Positions 16,148-25,371 of a DNA stretch of 29,471 nt are shown here, piece by piece; position 1 is the first letter of the stretch, and each line of letters opens with the position of its first letter. The stretch lies in the NCBI GenBank assembly GCA_019454865.1, contig JACFNJ010000002.1:1-29471 (forward strand), written 5' to 3'. A program made the translations under genes and the position numbers. The notes under the pieces are model-generated. The model searched no databases and had not been told where the DNA came from. It was given only the letters and a program-made list of their open reading frames with translations. The stretch comes from Bacteroidia bacterium. GTDB taxonomy: Bacteria; Bacteroidota; Bacteroidia; UKL13-3.

Positions 16148-16444
16148 AGTATTATTTCCGAAATCAAAATGTGCCAAATGCGGGAGGGCGTATAATTATT
16201 TTTTTAAATGTATGGTGGGAAAATTTTAATAACTTTTGGGTCGGGTTAGGTGTAGGCAAGGTCGGTCTGTTTCAAGATGCAATGAACTGTCTGTCGAATC
16301 AAAGTCCGCTTATGTTTTTGGCTGTAATGTCGTGCGATTTTTAGTCGAAATTGTCAAGGGTGAACGGTTGTCCTACTCATGTCTGTAACATGTGTATTTA
16401 ATACATTGTGTGTTTAAATAATTATACCTATTTACTTTTTAGTG

Positions 16445-17020
16445 CTATTGAAAAATTTGCTGAATTAAATTCCAAAGGACAAGTTTTTTTTCTTTGTTTT
16501 CGTGGTAGTTTTCGGGTGCATCTGCAAGCAGTATTTTCGTGTTGTTTTCAACTAAAATCTGATGAAAAGAAGTAGCAGGAAAAAACGGTTGTGTACCAAA
16601 AATTATTATTTGCTTAGGTGATAACTCCTCCAAAATTTGATTTTTAGTTAGTGTAGGGTTTTTTGAGATTCTAATTATTGCAATATCATCTAATTGTAGT
16701 TGCAATGCTTTTTGAAAAATATTTTGTATAAATAGCGCATTCTCCTTGCTATCGTTTGTAGTATCGTTGTAAATAAATACAATATGTTTTTGGTTTTTGC
16801 CTGCATACTCTATCTTTGGCAGGTTGATTGTATTTTGAGGTTGATTCAAAGAATCATTTATCAACGTATTTGATTGATTACTTTCTATTGCAGGAGTATT
16901 ATTTGTAACGGTTTCCTCTTTATTTGTCGAACCGGTAAATAACTCTTCTTTGGATGTAATATCCGATACCAAATAAAATTCATCAAATAAATCAACAATT
17001 GTTTCTATTTCTAATTTCAT
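16445..17020 (-). CDS. Unrecognised 191-residue protein
   Basis: I cannot assign this protein to a named family with confidence. It has an acidic, Asn/Thr/Gln-rich region (about residues 25-75) that looks disordered, then an alpha/beta-like half with KHIVFIYND, KQIIIFGTQPFF and TKILLADAPENY, ending in a helix with KKLVLWNLIQQIF. That ending, an LxDAP-type strand followed by K-x-x-LW, faintly resembles the DNA polymerase III psi-type fold, but this is a weak impression only. It has no signal peptide. It is divergent from ilvE with only 12 bases between the start codons, so its promoter must lie inside ilvE or vice versa. Confidence 0.75.
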   Translation of the reverse strand: MKLEIETIVDLFDEFYLVSDITSKEELFTGSTNKEETVTNNTPAIESNQSNTLINDSLNQPQNTINLPKIEYAGKNQKHIVFIYNDTTNDSKENALFIQNIFQKALQLQLDDIAIIRISKNPTLTKNQILEELSPKQIIIFGTQPFFPATSFHQILVENNTKILLADAPENYHENKEKKLVLWNLIQQIFQ

Positions 17021-17032
17021 AATTTATAAACA

Positions 17033-18112
17033 ATGGCAATTTCAATAAAAATAACCAAAACTACACAATCAAGAATTTCAGAGTGCGATTTTAATAACAT
17101 AAAATTTGGGAATATTTTTAGCGACCACATGTTTGTTGTAGATTATGAAGATGGAGAATGGAAAAATGCAGAAATATTACCTTTTGGAAATTTAAGTTTA
17201 TCTCCTTCTACTTTTGCGTTGCATTATGGGCAAGCAATTTTTGAAGGAATGAAGGCATTTATAAACAATAATGGTGAAGCACAATTGTTTCGTCCGTTAG
17301 ATAATTGGAAACGATTAAATTTAAGTGCCAAACGTATGGGAATGGCTGAACTACCTGCTGATATTTTTATGGATGGATTGAGTAAGTTAGTTGAGATAGA
17401 TAAGCAATGGATTCCTACACTTCCGGGAAGTGCACTTTATATTCGTCCGTTTATGTTTGCTGCCGATAATTATGTAGGTGTAAGAACAGCCTTAAAGTTT
17501 AAGTTTGTTATATTTACTTGTCCGGTAAATGCATATTACCCTAAACCATTACGTGTATTAGTTGAGCAAAAATATGTACGTGCATTTAATGGTGGAGTAG
17601 GAAATGTAAAAGCTGCCGGAAACTATGCAATAAGCATGTTACCCACTACCGAAGCAAATAATAAAGGGTTTGACCAAATAATTTGGACGGATGGAAATGA
17701 ACACAAATACGTTGAAGAAAGCGGAACCATGAATGTGTTTTTTGTAATAGGAAAGAAGGTAATTACACCAAATTTAGACGGAACTATTTTAGCAGGTATT
17801 ACCCGCGATAGCTGTATAAAATTACTAAAGTCAGAAGGGTATGAAGTTGAAGAAAGAAAAGTAAGTATTGACGAAATAATTGAGGCACATAAAAACGGAT
17901 TGTTAAATGATGCTTTTGGAACAGGCACAGCTGCTATTGTTGCAAAAATTGCTACCTTTAATCACAATGGAATAGATTATAACTTGCCTGATGTTAATAC
18001 CAGAGAGGTTAGTAACTTTTTATACAAGCAATTAAATGCAATACAAACCGGAAATGCAGAGGACAAATTCGATTGGAATTTGCCTATAAGAAATGCTGCA
18101 ATAAATATTTAA
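17033..18112 (+). CDS. ilvE: Branched-chain amino acid aminotransferase
   Basis: A 359-residue fold-type IV PLP enzyme that interconverts Leu, Ile and Val with their 2-oxo acids using glutamate/2-oxoglutarate. The length and layout fit the long (eukaryote/Bacteroidota-type) BCAT group. Seen features are HYGQAIFEGMKAF, YIRPFMF, the PLP-binding lysine at residue 193 in GNVKAAGNYA, and EESGTMNVFF with the GTGTAA phosphate-binding turn near the C-terminus. ATG at 17033 fits the usual family start. It stands alone on the plus strand here, followed 76 bases later by a TonB-dependent receptor that is probably transcribed separately. Confidence 0.95.
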   Translation: MAISIKITKTTQSRISECDFNNIKFGNIFSDHMFVVDYEDGEWKNAEILPFGNLSLSPSTFALHYGQAIFEGMKAFINNNGEAQLFRPLDNWKRLNLSAKRMGMAELPADIFMDGLSKLVEIDKQWIPTLPGSALYIRPFMFAADNYVGVRTALKFKFVIFTCPVNAYYPKPLRVLVEQKYVRAFNGGVGNVKAAGNYAISMLPTTEANNKGFDQIIWTDGNEHKYVEESGTMNVFFVIGKKVITPNLDGTILAGITRDSCIKLLKSEGYEVEERKVSIDEIIEAHKNGLLNDAFGTGTAAIVAKIATFNHNGIDYNLPDVNTREVSNFLYKQLNAIQTGNAEDKFDWNLPIRNAAINI

Positions 18113-18188
18113 GTGTAAAAAGTAATTCGTTCAATATATTTCAGTCAAATTATTTTTATTTGTTGAATAAAATAAGCCCAAGTTTCGG

Positions 18189-21047
18189 ATGAAGTACCTT
18201 TTACACTTTATTTTGATTGTTGTGTTACTAAATACAACAAGTGCACAAACTAATACCGGAATAATTACAGGAACAGTTAAAGATAAAAAAGACAATTCTG
18301 AATTAATAGGAGTAAGCGTATTAATAAAAGGAACTTCATTTGGCGCAGCAACTGATGTTAATGGAAAATTTACTATAAAAAATGTTCGAGCAGGTGAATA
18401 CGCATTGGAAGTTTCTTACATTGGGTATAGCAAAACGGTACTTACAGGCATAAAGGTAAAAGCAGGCGAATCCAAAGAAGTAAATATTTTATTACAACCT
18501 GCAACTGTAACTACCGAAGATGTAATAATTGTAGGGAAAAAACCATTGATAGATGTAGATAAGGCATCATCTGTAAATACTATTTCGAAAGAAGCTATTG
18601 AATTAGCACCGGCAAGACAATTACAAAGTATTATAAATACACAACCCGGTGTTGTAAATTCACCAGCAGGTGTAAGTATAAGAGGTGGCAGAACGTATGA
18701 AACCGGAGTATATGTTGATGGTGTAAAAGTTACTGATCCATTAGCAGGAACCGGATTTGGATTAGACCTAGGTAGTAATGCTGTAGGCGATATAGAAATA
18801 ACTACCGGAGGTATAGGCGCTGAAATTGGTGATGCAACCGCAGGTGTAGTAAATACTAAAACTCGAAACGGTGGTGATAAACTGGAGTTTGGTATAAACC
18901 ATAAACGAGATAATTTTGGATTTAACTCATCCCGCTTAGATTGTTGGAACAGTAGTGTAACGGAAATAAATGTTGGTGGTCCATTGTTAAAAAAAATATT
19001 CGATAATCGGTTAAAATTTTCTACATCATTTCGTGCAGCTTTTACGGATGAATACTATAAAAATCCGGCTAATCAAGTTATATCTTACAATTTTCCGCAG
19101 AAAGGATGGGGCGATAGTCGCTTGTTTTCGCCCTTTCAGGATAACCGCTGGAATGTATTTGGTAAGTTGAGTTATAATTTTAAGAATGCAAAAAACATTA
19201 CAGTTTCCGGTTTACGATCAATAACAATAAATCAGGATGTAAATATGTTGCGCATATTTGGCAATGATTTGCCTTTTCAGCCAGGTTACCAATATAATTT
19301 TAGCCAGCAAATGGATAATGCCAATACTTATACGCATGATGCAAATATGGTATCGGTAGATTGGAAACAAGGTATTAGCAAACGATTTTCATACAACATA
19401 CTTGCTTCAAGATTTTTTGTAAAGTTACAAGCTGACGCAAATGGGCGACCATGGCGCCCAAGTAGTGTGAACCAAGTGTTGGATCCGGCATCAATTAACC
19501 AATTTCCTGTTACCTATTTTAATCCAAATGATTCCATCGTATTTATTAATCTTTCGTCAGGGTTTTATAATAACGGAGGTATAGCTACACTTTGGCACTC
19601 TCATTACTTTGAAGAGTATTCCGTAAAGGCACAAGGCAATTTGATATCAAAAAATTCATTGAATAAATTGACCTTTGGCTTTGAGATGAAGATGCAAGAA
19701 ATGCAATGGATAGATATTATACGTCCATGGGTAGGAGCTCCGCTACCATTAGCCGGAGGAGGTGAATCGCAAACGTTTCGTTTAGGGCAGCAAAGTGATA
19801 TATGGAAAGTAAGCCCACAGCGTGGAGGGTTTTTTATTACCGACCAAATTAAATACAAAGGATTGATTGCAACTGTTGGCGGACGTTTTGAATATTGGGC
19901 TCCCGGAAAGTTTGTAGATGATGCTATCGAAAATAAAAATGCTCCAATACGCCAAGAGATTCGCGATTCGTATCTAAAAAATTCAACCCAAATAGGCGAT
20001 TTACGCTACAAGTTCCGGTTTTTACCCAAAATTGCAGCATCTTTCCCAATTCGTGAAAATCAAATGTTGTATTTCAATTATGGACACAACACAATATTAC
20101 CACACCCTTCTTACATTTATCCGGGGTTAGATCCGTTTTATCAAGATCGTTCAACAATTGCTAATGTAGGAAATCCCGACTTAAACCCTGAAGTGGACAT
20201 TAGTTATGAGATAGGATTAAAAACACAAATTACCAGCAACGATGCTTTTACTATTTCAGCATTTTGGAAAGATAAATATGATTTTATAACTACAACAAGC
20301 GTATTTATTAAAGATGCAACCGGAAGGGAAGTAGCCCGAACTATGCGCATTAACAGTGATTATGCACGAAGCAGAGGTGTGGAGTTTGGTTATATTAAAC
20401 GAATAGGTAATTGGTATAATGGTCAGCTTTCTTATACCTATCAGGTTACAACCGGACAAAGTGCAAGTGCTAATGATAAATTAAAAGAGCTTTTAGCTAC
20501 AGGAGCAACTGAGGATACAAAAGAATTTTATCTACCATGGGATGTACCGCATAATTTCAAAACAAACCATATTTTTAAAATAGATACAAAAACCGGATTA
20601 TTTAATAAGAAATGGTTGAATAAAATGAGTTTTTATGTAGAAACAAACTTACGCAGTGGTATTCGATATACACCTTATGTGTTTGATAGAAATGATGTAA
20701 ATACCGGAAGACCTATTTATGTACAAGACCCAAATCCGGATGCGAAATGGGAAAAAATTGGGCAATATTGGTTTTGGACAGATGTAACGTTTACACGCTG
20801 GTGGAATATTGCAGGCAGGCAAATTAATTTTAGTATTCAGGTTACAAATATTTTTAACAATAAAAACGCAACTATAATAAATCCTGTAACCGGAAGAGCT
20901 TATGAACTTGGAGATAATGTTCCGGATTCATGGGTTGATTCAAGATACAGAGACCCTCGCTTAGGTGTTACCGGTCCACTTCCATTAAATCCGTCACGCT
21001 ATATGGAGCAACGACATATAATGGTAGGTGTTGCTGTTAAATTCTAA
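18189..21047 (+). CDS. TonB-dependent outer-membrane receptor with N-terminal carboxypeptidase-regulatory-like domain
   Basis: 952 residues. A signal peptide (MKYLLHFILIVVLLNTTSAQ) is followed by a CarboxypepD_reg-like beta-sandwich (GTVKDKKDNSELIGVSVLIKG to roughly residue 110), a plug domain (VNTISKEAIELAPARQLQSI, SIRGGR, VYVDGVKV) and a long aromatic-rich 22-strand barrel that ends in the outer-membrane signature phenylalanine (VGVAVKF). Such receptors use TonB/ExbBD energy to import siderophores, vitamins, peptides or glycans. There is no SusD partner next to it, which argues against a polysaccharide-utilisation SusC. The substrate is unknown. It is convergent with the permease gene and their stop codons overlap in CTAA. 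Confidence 0.92.
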   Translation: MKYLLHFILIVVLLNTTSAQTNTGIITGTVKDKKDNSELIGVSVLIKGTSFGAATDVNGKFTIKNVRAGEYALEVSYIGYSKTVLTGIKVKAGESKEVNILLQPATVTTEDVIIVGKKPLIDVDKASSVNTISKEAIELAPARQLQSIINTQPGVVNSPAGVSIRGGRTYETGVYVDGVKVTDPLAGTGFGLDLGSNAVGDIEITTGGIGAEIGDATAGVVNTKTRNGGDKLEFGINHKRDNFGFNSSRLDCWNSSVTEINVGGPLLKKIFDNRLKFSTSFRAAFTDEYYKNPANQVISYNFPQKGWGDSRLFSPFQDNRWNVFGKLSYNFKNAKNITVSGLRSITINQDVNMLRIFGNDLPFQPGYQYNFSQQMDNANTYTHDANMVSVDWKQGISKRFSYNILASRFFVKLQADANGRPWRPSSVNQVLDPASINQFPVTYFNPNDSIVFINLSSGFYNNGGIATLWHSHYFEEYSVKAQGNLISKNSLNKLTFGFEMKMQEMQWIDIIRPWVGAPLPLAGGGESQTFRLGQQSDIWKVSPQRGGFFITDQIKYKGLIATVGGRFEYWAPGKFVDDAIENKNAPIRQEIRDSYLKNSTQIGDLRYKFRFLPKIAASFPIRENQMLYFNYGHNTILPHPSYIYPGLDPFYQDRSTIANVGNPDLNPEVDISYEIGLKTQITSNDAFTISAFWKDKYDFITTTSVFIKDATGREVARTMRINSDYARSRGVEFGYIKRIGNWYNGQLSYTYQVTTGQSASANDKLKELLATGATEDTKEFYLPWDVPHNFKTNHIFKIDTKTGLFNKKWLNKMSFYVETNLRSGIRYTPYVFDRNDVNTGRPIYVQDPNPDAKWEKIGQYWFWTDVTFTRWWNIAGRQINFSIQVTNIFNNKNATIINPVTGRAYELGDNVPDSWVDSRYRDPRLGVTGPLPLNPSRYMEQRHIMVGVAVKF

Positions 21048-22381
21048 TTTTTTGAAGTACTTTTTATTATTAAGTAATAAATAGGAATACCCAATAGTAC
21101 TATTAATATACCGGGTTTTTCAATAAGTAAACTTATGCATACAAATAATGCCATTAAAATATATAGTATTGGAATAACAGGATATCCCCAAACTTTGTAT
21201 GGTCGTTCGGTATTGGGTTGTTTCTTACGTAAAATAATTACACCGGCTACTGTTAGTATATAAAAAAGCATTACTGCTATTACAACGTAATCCAACAATT
21301 GGTTATATCCTCCACTAAGTGCAAGTATGCTAGTCCAGATTGCTTGTATAATAAGTGAAAACTGAGGTACTTCATTTTTATTTAATACTGATGCTTTTTT
21401 AAAAAACAAACCATCCAATGCCATTGCATAATATACACGCGCTCCACTTAGTGTTAAGCCATTAATGCAACCAAATGTACTTACCATTATTAATGCAGCC
21501 ATAATCCACATACCAATATTTCCAAAAATTGTATTTAAAAGTAATGTGCCTACTCTGCTATCTTTGGCTGTGGCTATTGCATCGTACGACAAGCAATAAA
21601 GGTAAATGTAATTAATAAAAATATAGATTAACAATACACCAAGTGTACCAATAAACAAGGAAAGCGGAAGTACACGTTTTGGGTTTTCAATTTCACTTCC
21701 GGTAAATGTTACGTTATTCCATGCATCACTACTAAAAATACTTCCTACTAATGCTGCTCCAAAAATTGTAGGTAATGCACTATAGTTAAAGGTTGATGGC
21801 AGACTCCACTCTATTTGTTTGGGTTGGTTGGTTAGTATAAAATAAAGTCCGGCAAGTATCATTACTACTAATGCACCGATTTTGGTGAATGTGAAAAAAT
21901 TTTGAACCAATGCGCCTATTTGAAGCCCACGGAAATTTACCCAAGATAAAATCCATACAACTGCAATAGCTAAAACTTGTTTAGTACTGATAGAAAATAC
22001 ACCAAATTGAAAAATAATTTCAGAATCAGCTATGGATGGGAAAAAAACACCGGTATAATTAGCAAAAGCTACAGCTACGGCAGCAATAGTTCCTGTTTGA
22101 ATAACTGTAAATAAAGTCCAGCCGTATAAAAATCCGATTAGTTTGTTATATGCTTCGCGTAAATATACATACTGACCACCCGCTTTGGGCATTAAAGCAG
22201 CTAACTCACCATAACTTAATGCAGCAAAAACGGTAAGCAGTGCAGTTACAATCCAAGCTAAAATTAGTAAAATAGGCGACTGCAACTCAAGTGCCATTGT
22301 TGCAGGAACAATAAATATGCCCGAGCCAATCATACTGCCTGAAATTAGCATTATACAGTCAGTAAGATTTAGCTTTTTCAT
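21044..22381 (-). CDS. APC-superfamily amino acid permease
   Basis: A 445-residue protein with about 12 membrane spans. The first span carries GSMIGSGIFIVP, the unwound substrate-binding segment typical of APC transporters, and the next loop reads YGELAALMPKAGGQYVYLREAY, a hallmark of the L-type/amino acid-polyamine-organocation families (compare SteT, YjeH). It should be an inner-membrane amino acid exchanger or symporter; substrate not predictable. It starts 7 bases after the upstream coiled-coil gene, so the two are likely one transcript. Confidence 0.92.
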   Translation of the reverse strand: MKKLNLTDCIMLISGSMIGSGIFIVPATMALELQSPILLILAWIVTALLTVFAALSYGELAALMPKAGGQYVYLREAYNKLIGFLYGWTLFTVIQTGTIAAVAVAFANYTGVFFPSIADSEIIFQFGVFSISTKQVLAIAVVWILSWVNFRGLQIGALVQNFFTFTKIGALVVMILAGLYFILTNQPKQIEWSLPSTFNYSALPTIFGAALVGSIFSSDAWNNVTFTGSEIENPKRVLPLSLFIGTLGVLLIYIFINYIYLYCLSYDAIATAKDSRVGTLLLNTIFGNIGMWIMAALIMVSTFGCINGLTLSGARVYYAMALDGLFFKKASVLNKNEVPQFSLIIQAIWTSILALSGGYNQLLDYVVIAVMLFYILTVAGVIILRKKQPNTERPYKVWGYPVIPILYILMALFVCISLLIEKPGILIVLLGIPIYYLIIKSTSKN

Positions 22382-22388
22382 ATTTAAG

Positions 22389-23309
22389 TTATTTTAATTC
22401 AAAGGTTGATTCGCCAATTACAAAACCATCTACATATAACTCTACCTTGTATATTCCTTTACCAAAAGTAGTACCACGCGACCAGTAAAGTTTTACATCC
22501 ATTGCTTTTTGTTCAAATTCAATTTCTTGCTTTGTGGAATAAAGCGATTCTTGTCCTTGAAAAGTGAATGACCCCGAACCAGCTGCTTCGTTATAAAGGG
22601 TTGCACCATCCGGTCCTATTACTTTTATAAATATTGTTTTTGTGCCTTGGTCATTAACATAGTTTTCATCAATGCGAAACGAAATTTTTAATTTTTCCAA
22701 TTGGTTTACCCGATTGGTTTCTCGTTCTTTCCCATTGCTTCGGGTTTTTACCCCGGTAACAAAAATTTGTTCGGCATTTAGTTTTGAACCAATTGCAACC
22801 TTGTTACTAAGGCGAATGTTTTCCATTGATAAATTTTCGTTTTTTCGTTTTTCTTTATCTACAGTGCCTCTTAGTTGGTTGTTTTCTTTATTTAAAAAAT
22901 CAATTCTATTGGATAAAGAATCAATTTGATTGAGGTATTTTCGTTTGTAATATCTTAATTGGTCTATCTCTTCAGTAGCTTTTTCTAATTGTGCTTTTGT
23001 AAGTCTATTGTTTCTAAGTAAATGATCAATTCTATCTGCAAATTCTTGTATTGAGTCGTTCTTTTCTTTTAAAAAAGCATCCAATTCACTGTTTTTTCCT
23101 TTATAAAGTTCTAATGACGATTGCGTTTCATTGAGTACTTTCTCTAATTCAGCCTTAGCAGAATCCGTAGCAAATAATGTTTCTTCGGTTTGAACTAATT
23201 TTTTATCGGTAGTGAAATAATTATAAACAAAAACACCATTTAATGAAAGTAGGATAAGTATTACGATGATGTAATAAATATCTCTTGATTTTTTGGATTG
23301 CTCTTCCAT
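22389..23309 (-). CDS. Membrane-anchored coiled-coil protein of unknown function
   Basis: 306 residues. A short cytoplasmic, basic N-terminus precedes one membrane helix at about 12-32 (IYYIIVILILLSLNGVFVY). Residues about 40-175 are a long heptad-type coiled coil rich in E, K, L and N. The last 125 residues are predicted beta-rich (for example KISFRIDENY, FIKVIGPDG, YKVELYVDGF) and would lie in the periplasm. I recognise the general type from Bacteroidota genomes but no function. It lies directly upstream of the permease gene. The promoter region carries a 13-base direct repeat. Confidence 0.8.
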   Translation of the reverse strand: MEEQSKKSRDIYYIIVILILLSLNGVFVYNYFTTDKKLVQTEETLFATDSAKAELEKVLNETQSSLELYKGKNSELDAFLKEKNDSIQEFADRIDHLLRNNRLTKAQLEKATEEIDQLRYYKRKYLNQIDSLSNRIDFLNKENNQLRGTVDKEKRKNENLSMENIRLSNKVAIGSKLNAEQIFVTGVKTRSNGKERETNRVNQLEKLKISFRIDENYVNDQGTKTIFIKVIGPDGATLYNEAAGSGSFTFQGQESLYSTKQEIEFEQKAMDVKLYWSRGTTFGKGIYKVELYVDGFVIGESTFELK

Positions 23310-23313
23310 GTAT

Positions 23314-23373
23314 AAAATAAGCGATTAGAGTTGAAAATTTTGGTGTGTAAAGAAAATAAAAAAATAAGCGATT
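23314..23373. repeat. 13-base direct repeat upstream of the coiled-coil gene
   Basis: AAAATAAGCGATT occurs at 23314-23326 and again at 23361-23373, 47 bases apart, in the 108-base spacer between aat and the coiled-coil gene. The first copy begins 5 bases before the start codon. It may be a regulator binding site; no motif I know matches it. Confidence 0.5.
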
Positions 23374-23417
23374 GCGTTAAAAAGATATTAACAAGTAAGC
23401 AAGTTCAATTGTTTAAG

Positions 23418-23987
23418 TTATTCAAAAAGTGCTTTGTGTAGTAGTTGTTTGTATGCTTCACGGGTTATTTCAATTGCTCCTAATGTTTTTAGGTGGTCAG
23501 AAATATATTGAGTATCCAATAATGTCATGTTGTTTTCTTGCATCCAATTTACCAAAACATAAAGTGCCACTTTACTTGCATCGGTTTTTAAACTAAACAT
23601 GCTTTCGCCAAAAAAAGCTTTGCCTAATGCTACACCATAAAGCCCGCCTACCAAGCAATGGTTGCTATCGCGTGTTTCAAAGCTAAATGCGTAACCCATT
23701 TCGTACAAATTATAATATATTTCAATAATTTCTTCGCTTATCCAAGTGCTTTCACGGTTAGCGCAGTTACGCATTACAAGTTCAAAATCATGGTTTATTG
23801 TTACATAGTATTTACCACTTTTTAATGTTTGTTTAAGTGATTTACTTACCTTGAACTTTTCCAATGGGATTATTCCTCTATACTCCGGTTCAACCCAGTA
23901 TATTTCATTGTTACCCATTTCATCTGCCATTGGAAATACTCCAATTTTGTATGCCTCTAAAACCATTTCGGGAGTAATGCTATACAT
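23418..23987 (-). CDS. aat: Leucyl/phenylalanyl-tRNA--protein transferase
   Basis: Aat adds Leu or Phe from aminoacyl-tRNA to the N-terminal Lys or Arg of proteins, marking them for ClpS/ClpAP degradation (N-degron pathway). The 189-residue protein is shorter than E. coli Aat (about 234) but has the core: AYKIGVFPM, YWVEPEYRGIIP, STWISEEI, GGLYGVALGKAFFGESMFS, and LLDTQYISDHLKTLGAIEI. The missing part is the N-terminal domain extension, as is common in this phylum. It lies 6 bases after the YihY gene stop, suggesting co-transcription. Confidence 0.93.
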   Translation of the reverse strand: MYSITPEMVLEAYKIGVFPMADEMGNNEIYWVEPEYRGIIPLEKFKVSKSLKQTLKSGKYYVTINHDFELVMRNCANRESTWISEEIIEIYYNLYEMGYAFSFETRDSNHCLVGGLYGVALGKAFFGESMFSLKTDASKVALYVLVNWMQENNMTLLDTQYISDHLKTLGAIEITREAYKQLLHKALFE

Positions 23988-23993
23988 AACTTT

Positions 23994-25325
23994 TTAAAAA
24001 TCCAGAATGTTTTTATTAGCATTAGAAAGCTCCATTGCTTCTTCTAACTTTATGTAATTGATTTTTATTTGGTGTAATATTTCACTTTCATGTTTTTTTA
24101 GCTCACCCATACTTTCCAATCGGTTGATGATAAAACTTAACGTGAGTTTGCTAATATCTACTGCCGGTACATAACAATTTTCTTTGTTTTTTTCTTGCTC
24201 GGATGTTTTTACAACTAAGTTACATTTTTGCATTACAGTTAAAAGCTGTTTGCAAAGGCTTGCCGGTAGTTGAAGGCGGGTTGCTATTTTGTCAATATCC
24301 GGTGGAGGGGTAGCATTTTTAAAACATTTGGCTATATAATGTAAAATGTAAATGCTATATAACATACGCATTTTATGACTTATGTTTTCATTCTGTTGTT
24401 CAGCCTGAAATGTTGCTATATTCTGTACACTATATGAAATTTCTGCACCTATCAATACAATCATCCAACTGAATTGTAGCCAGGTTATAAATAATGGAAT
24501 TGAAGCAAAACTACCGTAAATAGCATTGTACCGCGATACACCCACTTGAAATGCAATATATCCCCACTGAAAAATTTGAAACACACTACCTGCAATAATT
24601 CCTGATACAATTGCAGCCTTAGGTTTTACACGTATGTTGGGCATTACTAAGTATAAGAATGTAAACAAAAGGCTGGTTGTAATATATGGTAATACTTGTA
24701 AGGAAATAATTATGGACTCAGTAACAAATGTCCCCAAAAAACTTAATTTGGTAACGATGTTTTGTACTTGAGTGGTTATAAAAATATTGGCTGCACCCGA
24801 AATAATAATAAGAATAGGTGAAAGTAACATAATGGATAGATAGTCGGTAAACTTACGTGCCCATGTTCGAGATACGGTTACATACCATATTGAATTAAAA
24901 GTGTCTTCTATATTACTTAACACCTGCACAACACTCCACAGTAATAATAAAAACCCGAATCCGGCTACTATACCGCCCTTAGTACTTCCCAATAAATTGT
25001 GTGTGTAATTAATTACATTTTCAAGAATCATGGGTTGTGAACTGAACCATTCGCGCAATTGTTTGTCAAGATAGGTTTCTAACCCAAAGCCATGCGCAAT
25101 ACCAAATACCATAGCAAAAACCGGAACGATAGACATTAAAGTATATAATGTTAAAGCAGATGCACGAAGTCCGAGTTTTTTTCTGGAGTAATCCTTAACA
25201 GCTAATATACTAATACGAAGTAATCGTATCCCATTTCGTTGCCATTTCGGAAACTTTTCTAATTTTACATACCAAATATCATTTGTAATGAATTCTATTA
25301 CTTTTGATAATGTAGTTTTTGTCAT
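23994..25325 (-). CDS. YihY/BrkB family inner-membrane protein
   Basis: 443 residues with about six membrane helices in the first 300 and a soluble, helical C-terminus with a possible winged-helix-like segment (IATRLQLPASLCKQLL). The stretch LRASALTLYTLMSIVPVFAMVFGIA and the later YGSFASIPLFITWLQFSWMIVLIGAEISY are diagnostic of the YihY/BrkB family, once misnamed ribonuclease BN. The function is unsettled (possible transporter or envelope protein). It is divergent from the hydrolase gene with 46 bases between starts. Confidence 0.9.
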   Translation of the reverse strand: MTKTTLSKVIEFITNDIWYVKLEKFPKWQRNGIRLLRISILAVKDYSRKKLGLRASALTLYTLMSIVPVFAMVFGIAHGFGLETYLDKQLREWFSSQPMILENVINYTHNLLGSTKGGIVAGFGFLLLLWSVVQVLSNIEDTFNSIWYVTVSRTWARKFTDYLSIMLLSPILIIISGAANIFITTQVQNIVTKLSFLGTFVTESIIISLQVLPYITTSLLFTFLYLVMPNIRVKPKAAIVSGIIAGSVFQIFQWGYIAFQVGVSRYNAIYGSFASIPLFITWLQFSWMIVLIGAEISYSVQNIATFQAEQQNENISHKMRMLYSIYILHYIAKCFKNATPPPDIDKIATRLQLPASLCKQLLTVMQKCNLVVKTSEQEKNKENCYVPAVDISKLTLSFIINRLESMGELKKHESEILHQIKINYIKLEEAMELSNANKNILDF

Positions 25326-25371
25326 GGCGTAAATATAAAAATCTTCTTGCTATTCTGTTTTTTTGTAAAAA

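Larger units (their letters stand above)
16105..16444. other. 340-base gene-free stretch at the operon boundary
   Basis: The first 45 bases hold the operator and promoter described separately. Beyond about 16180 I find no gene with family resemblance. The segment around 16230-16270 is unusually G-rich on the plus strand for this window, and a palindrome TGTATT-T-AATACA lies at 16393-16405. No tRNA, integrase site or clear flanking repeat could be identified, but this is where the backbone and the operon meet. Confidence 0.5.

Noticed and set aside
16117..16344. 75-codon open frame on the plus strand in the operon boundary
   Set aside because: It runs against the XRE promoter region, has no recognisable domain or start signal, and its composition looks like random AT/G-rich translation.
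18189..21047. SusC-type glycan importer of a polysaccharide-utilisation locus
   Set aside because: No susD-like gene or glycoside hydrolase is adjacent; the neighbours are ilvE and a permease.
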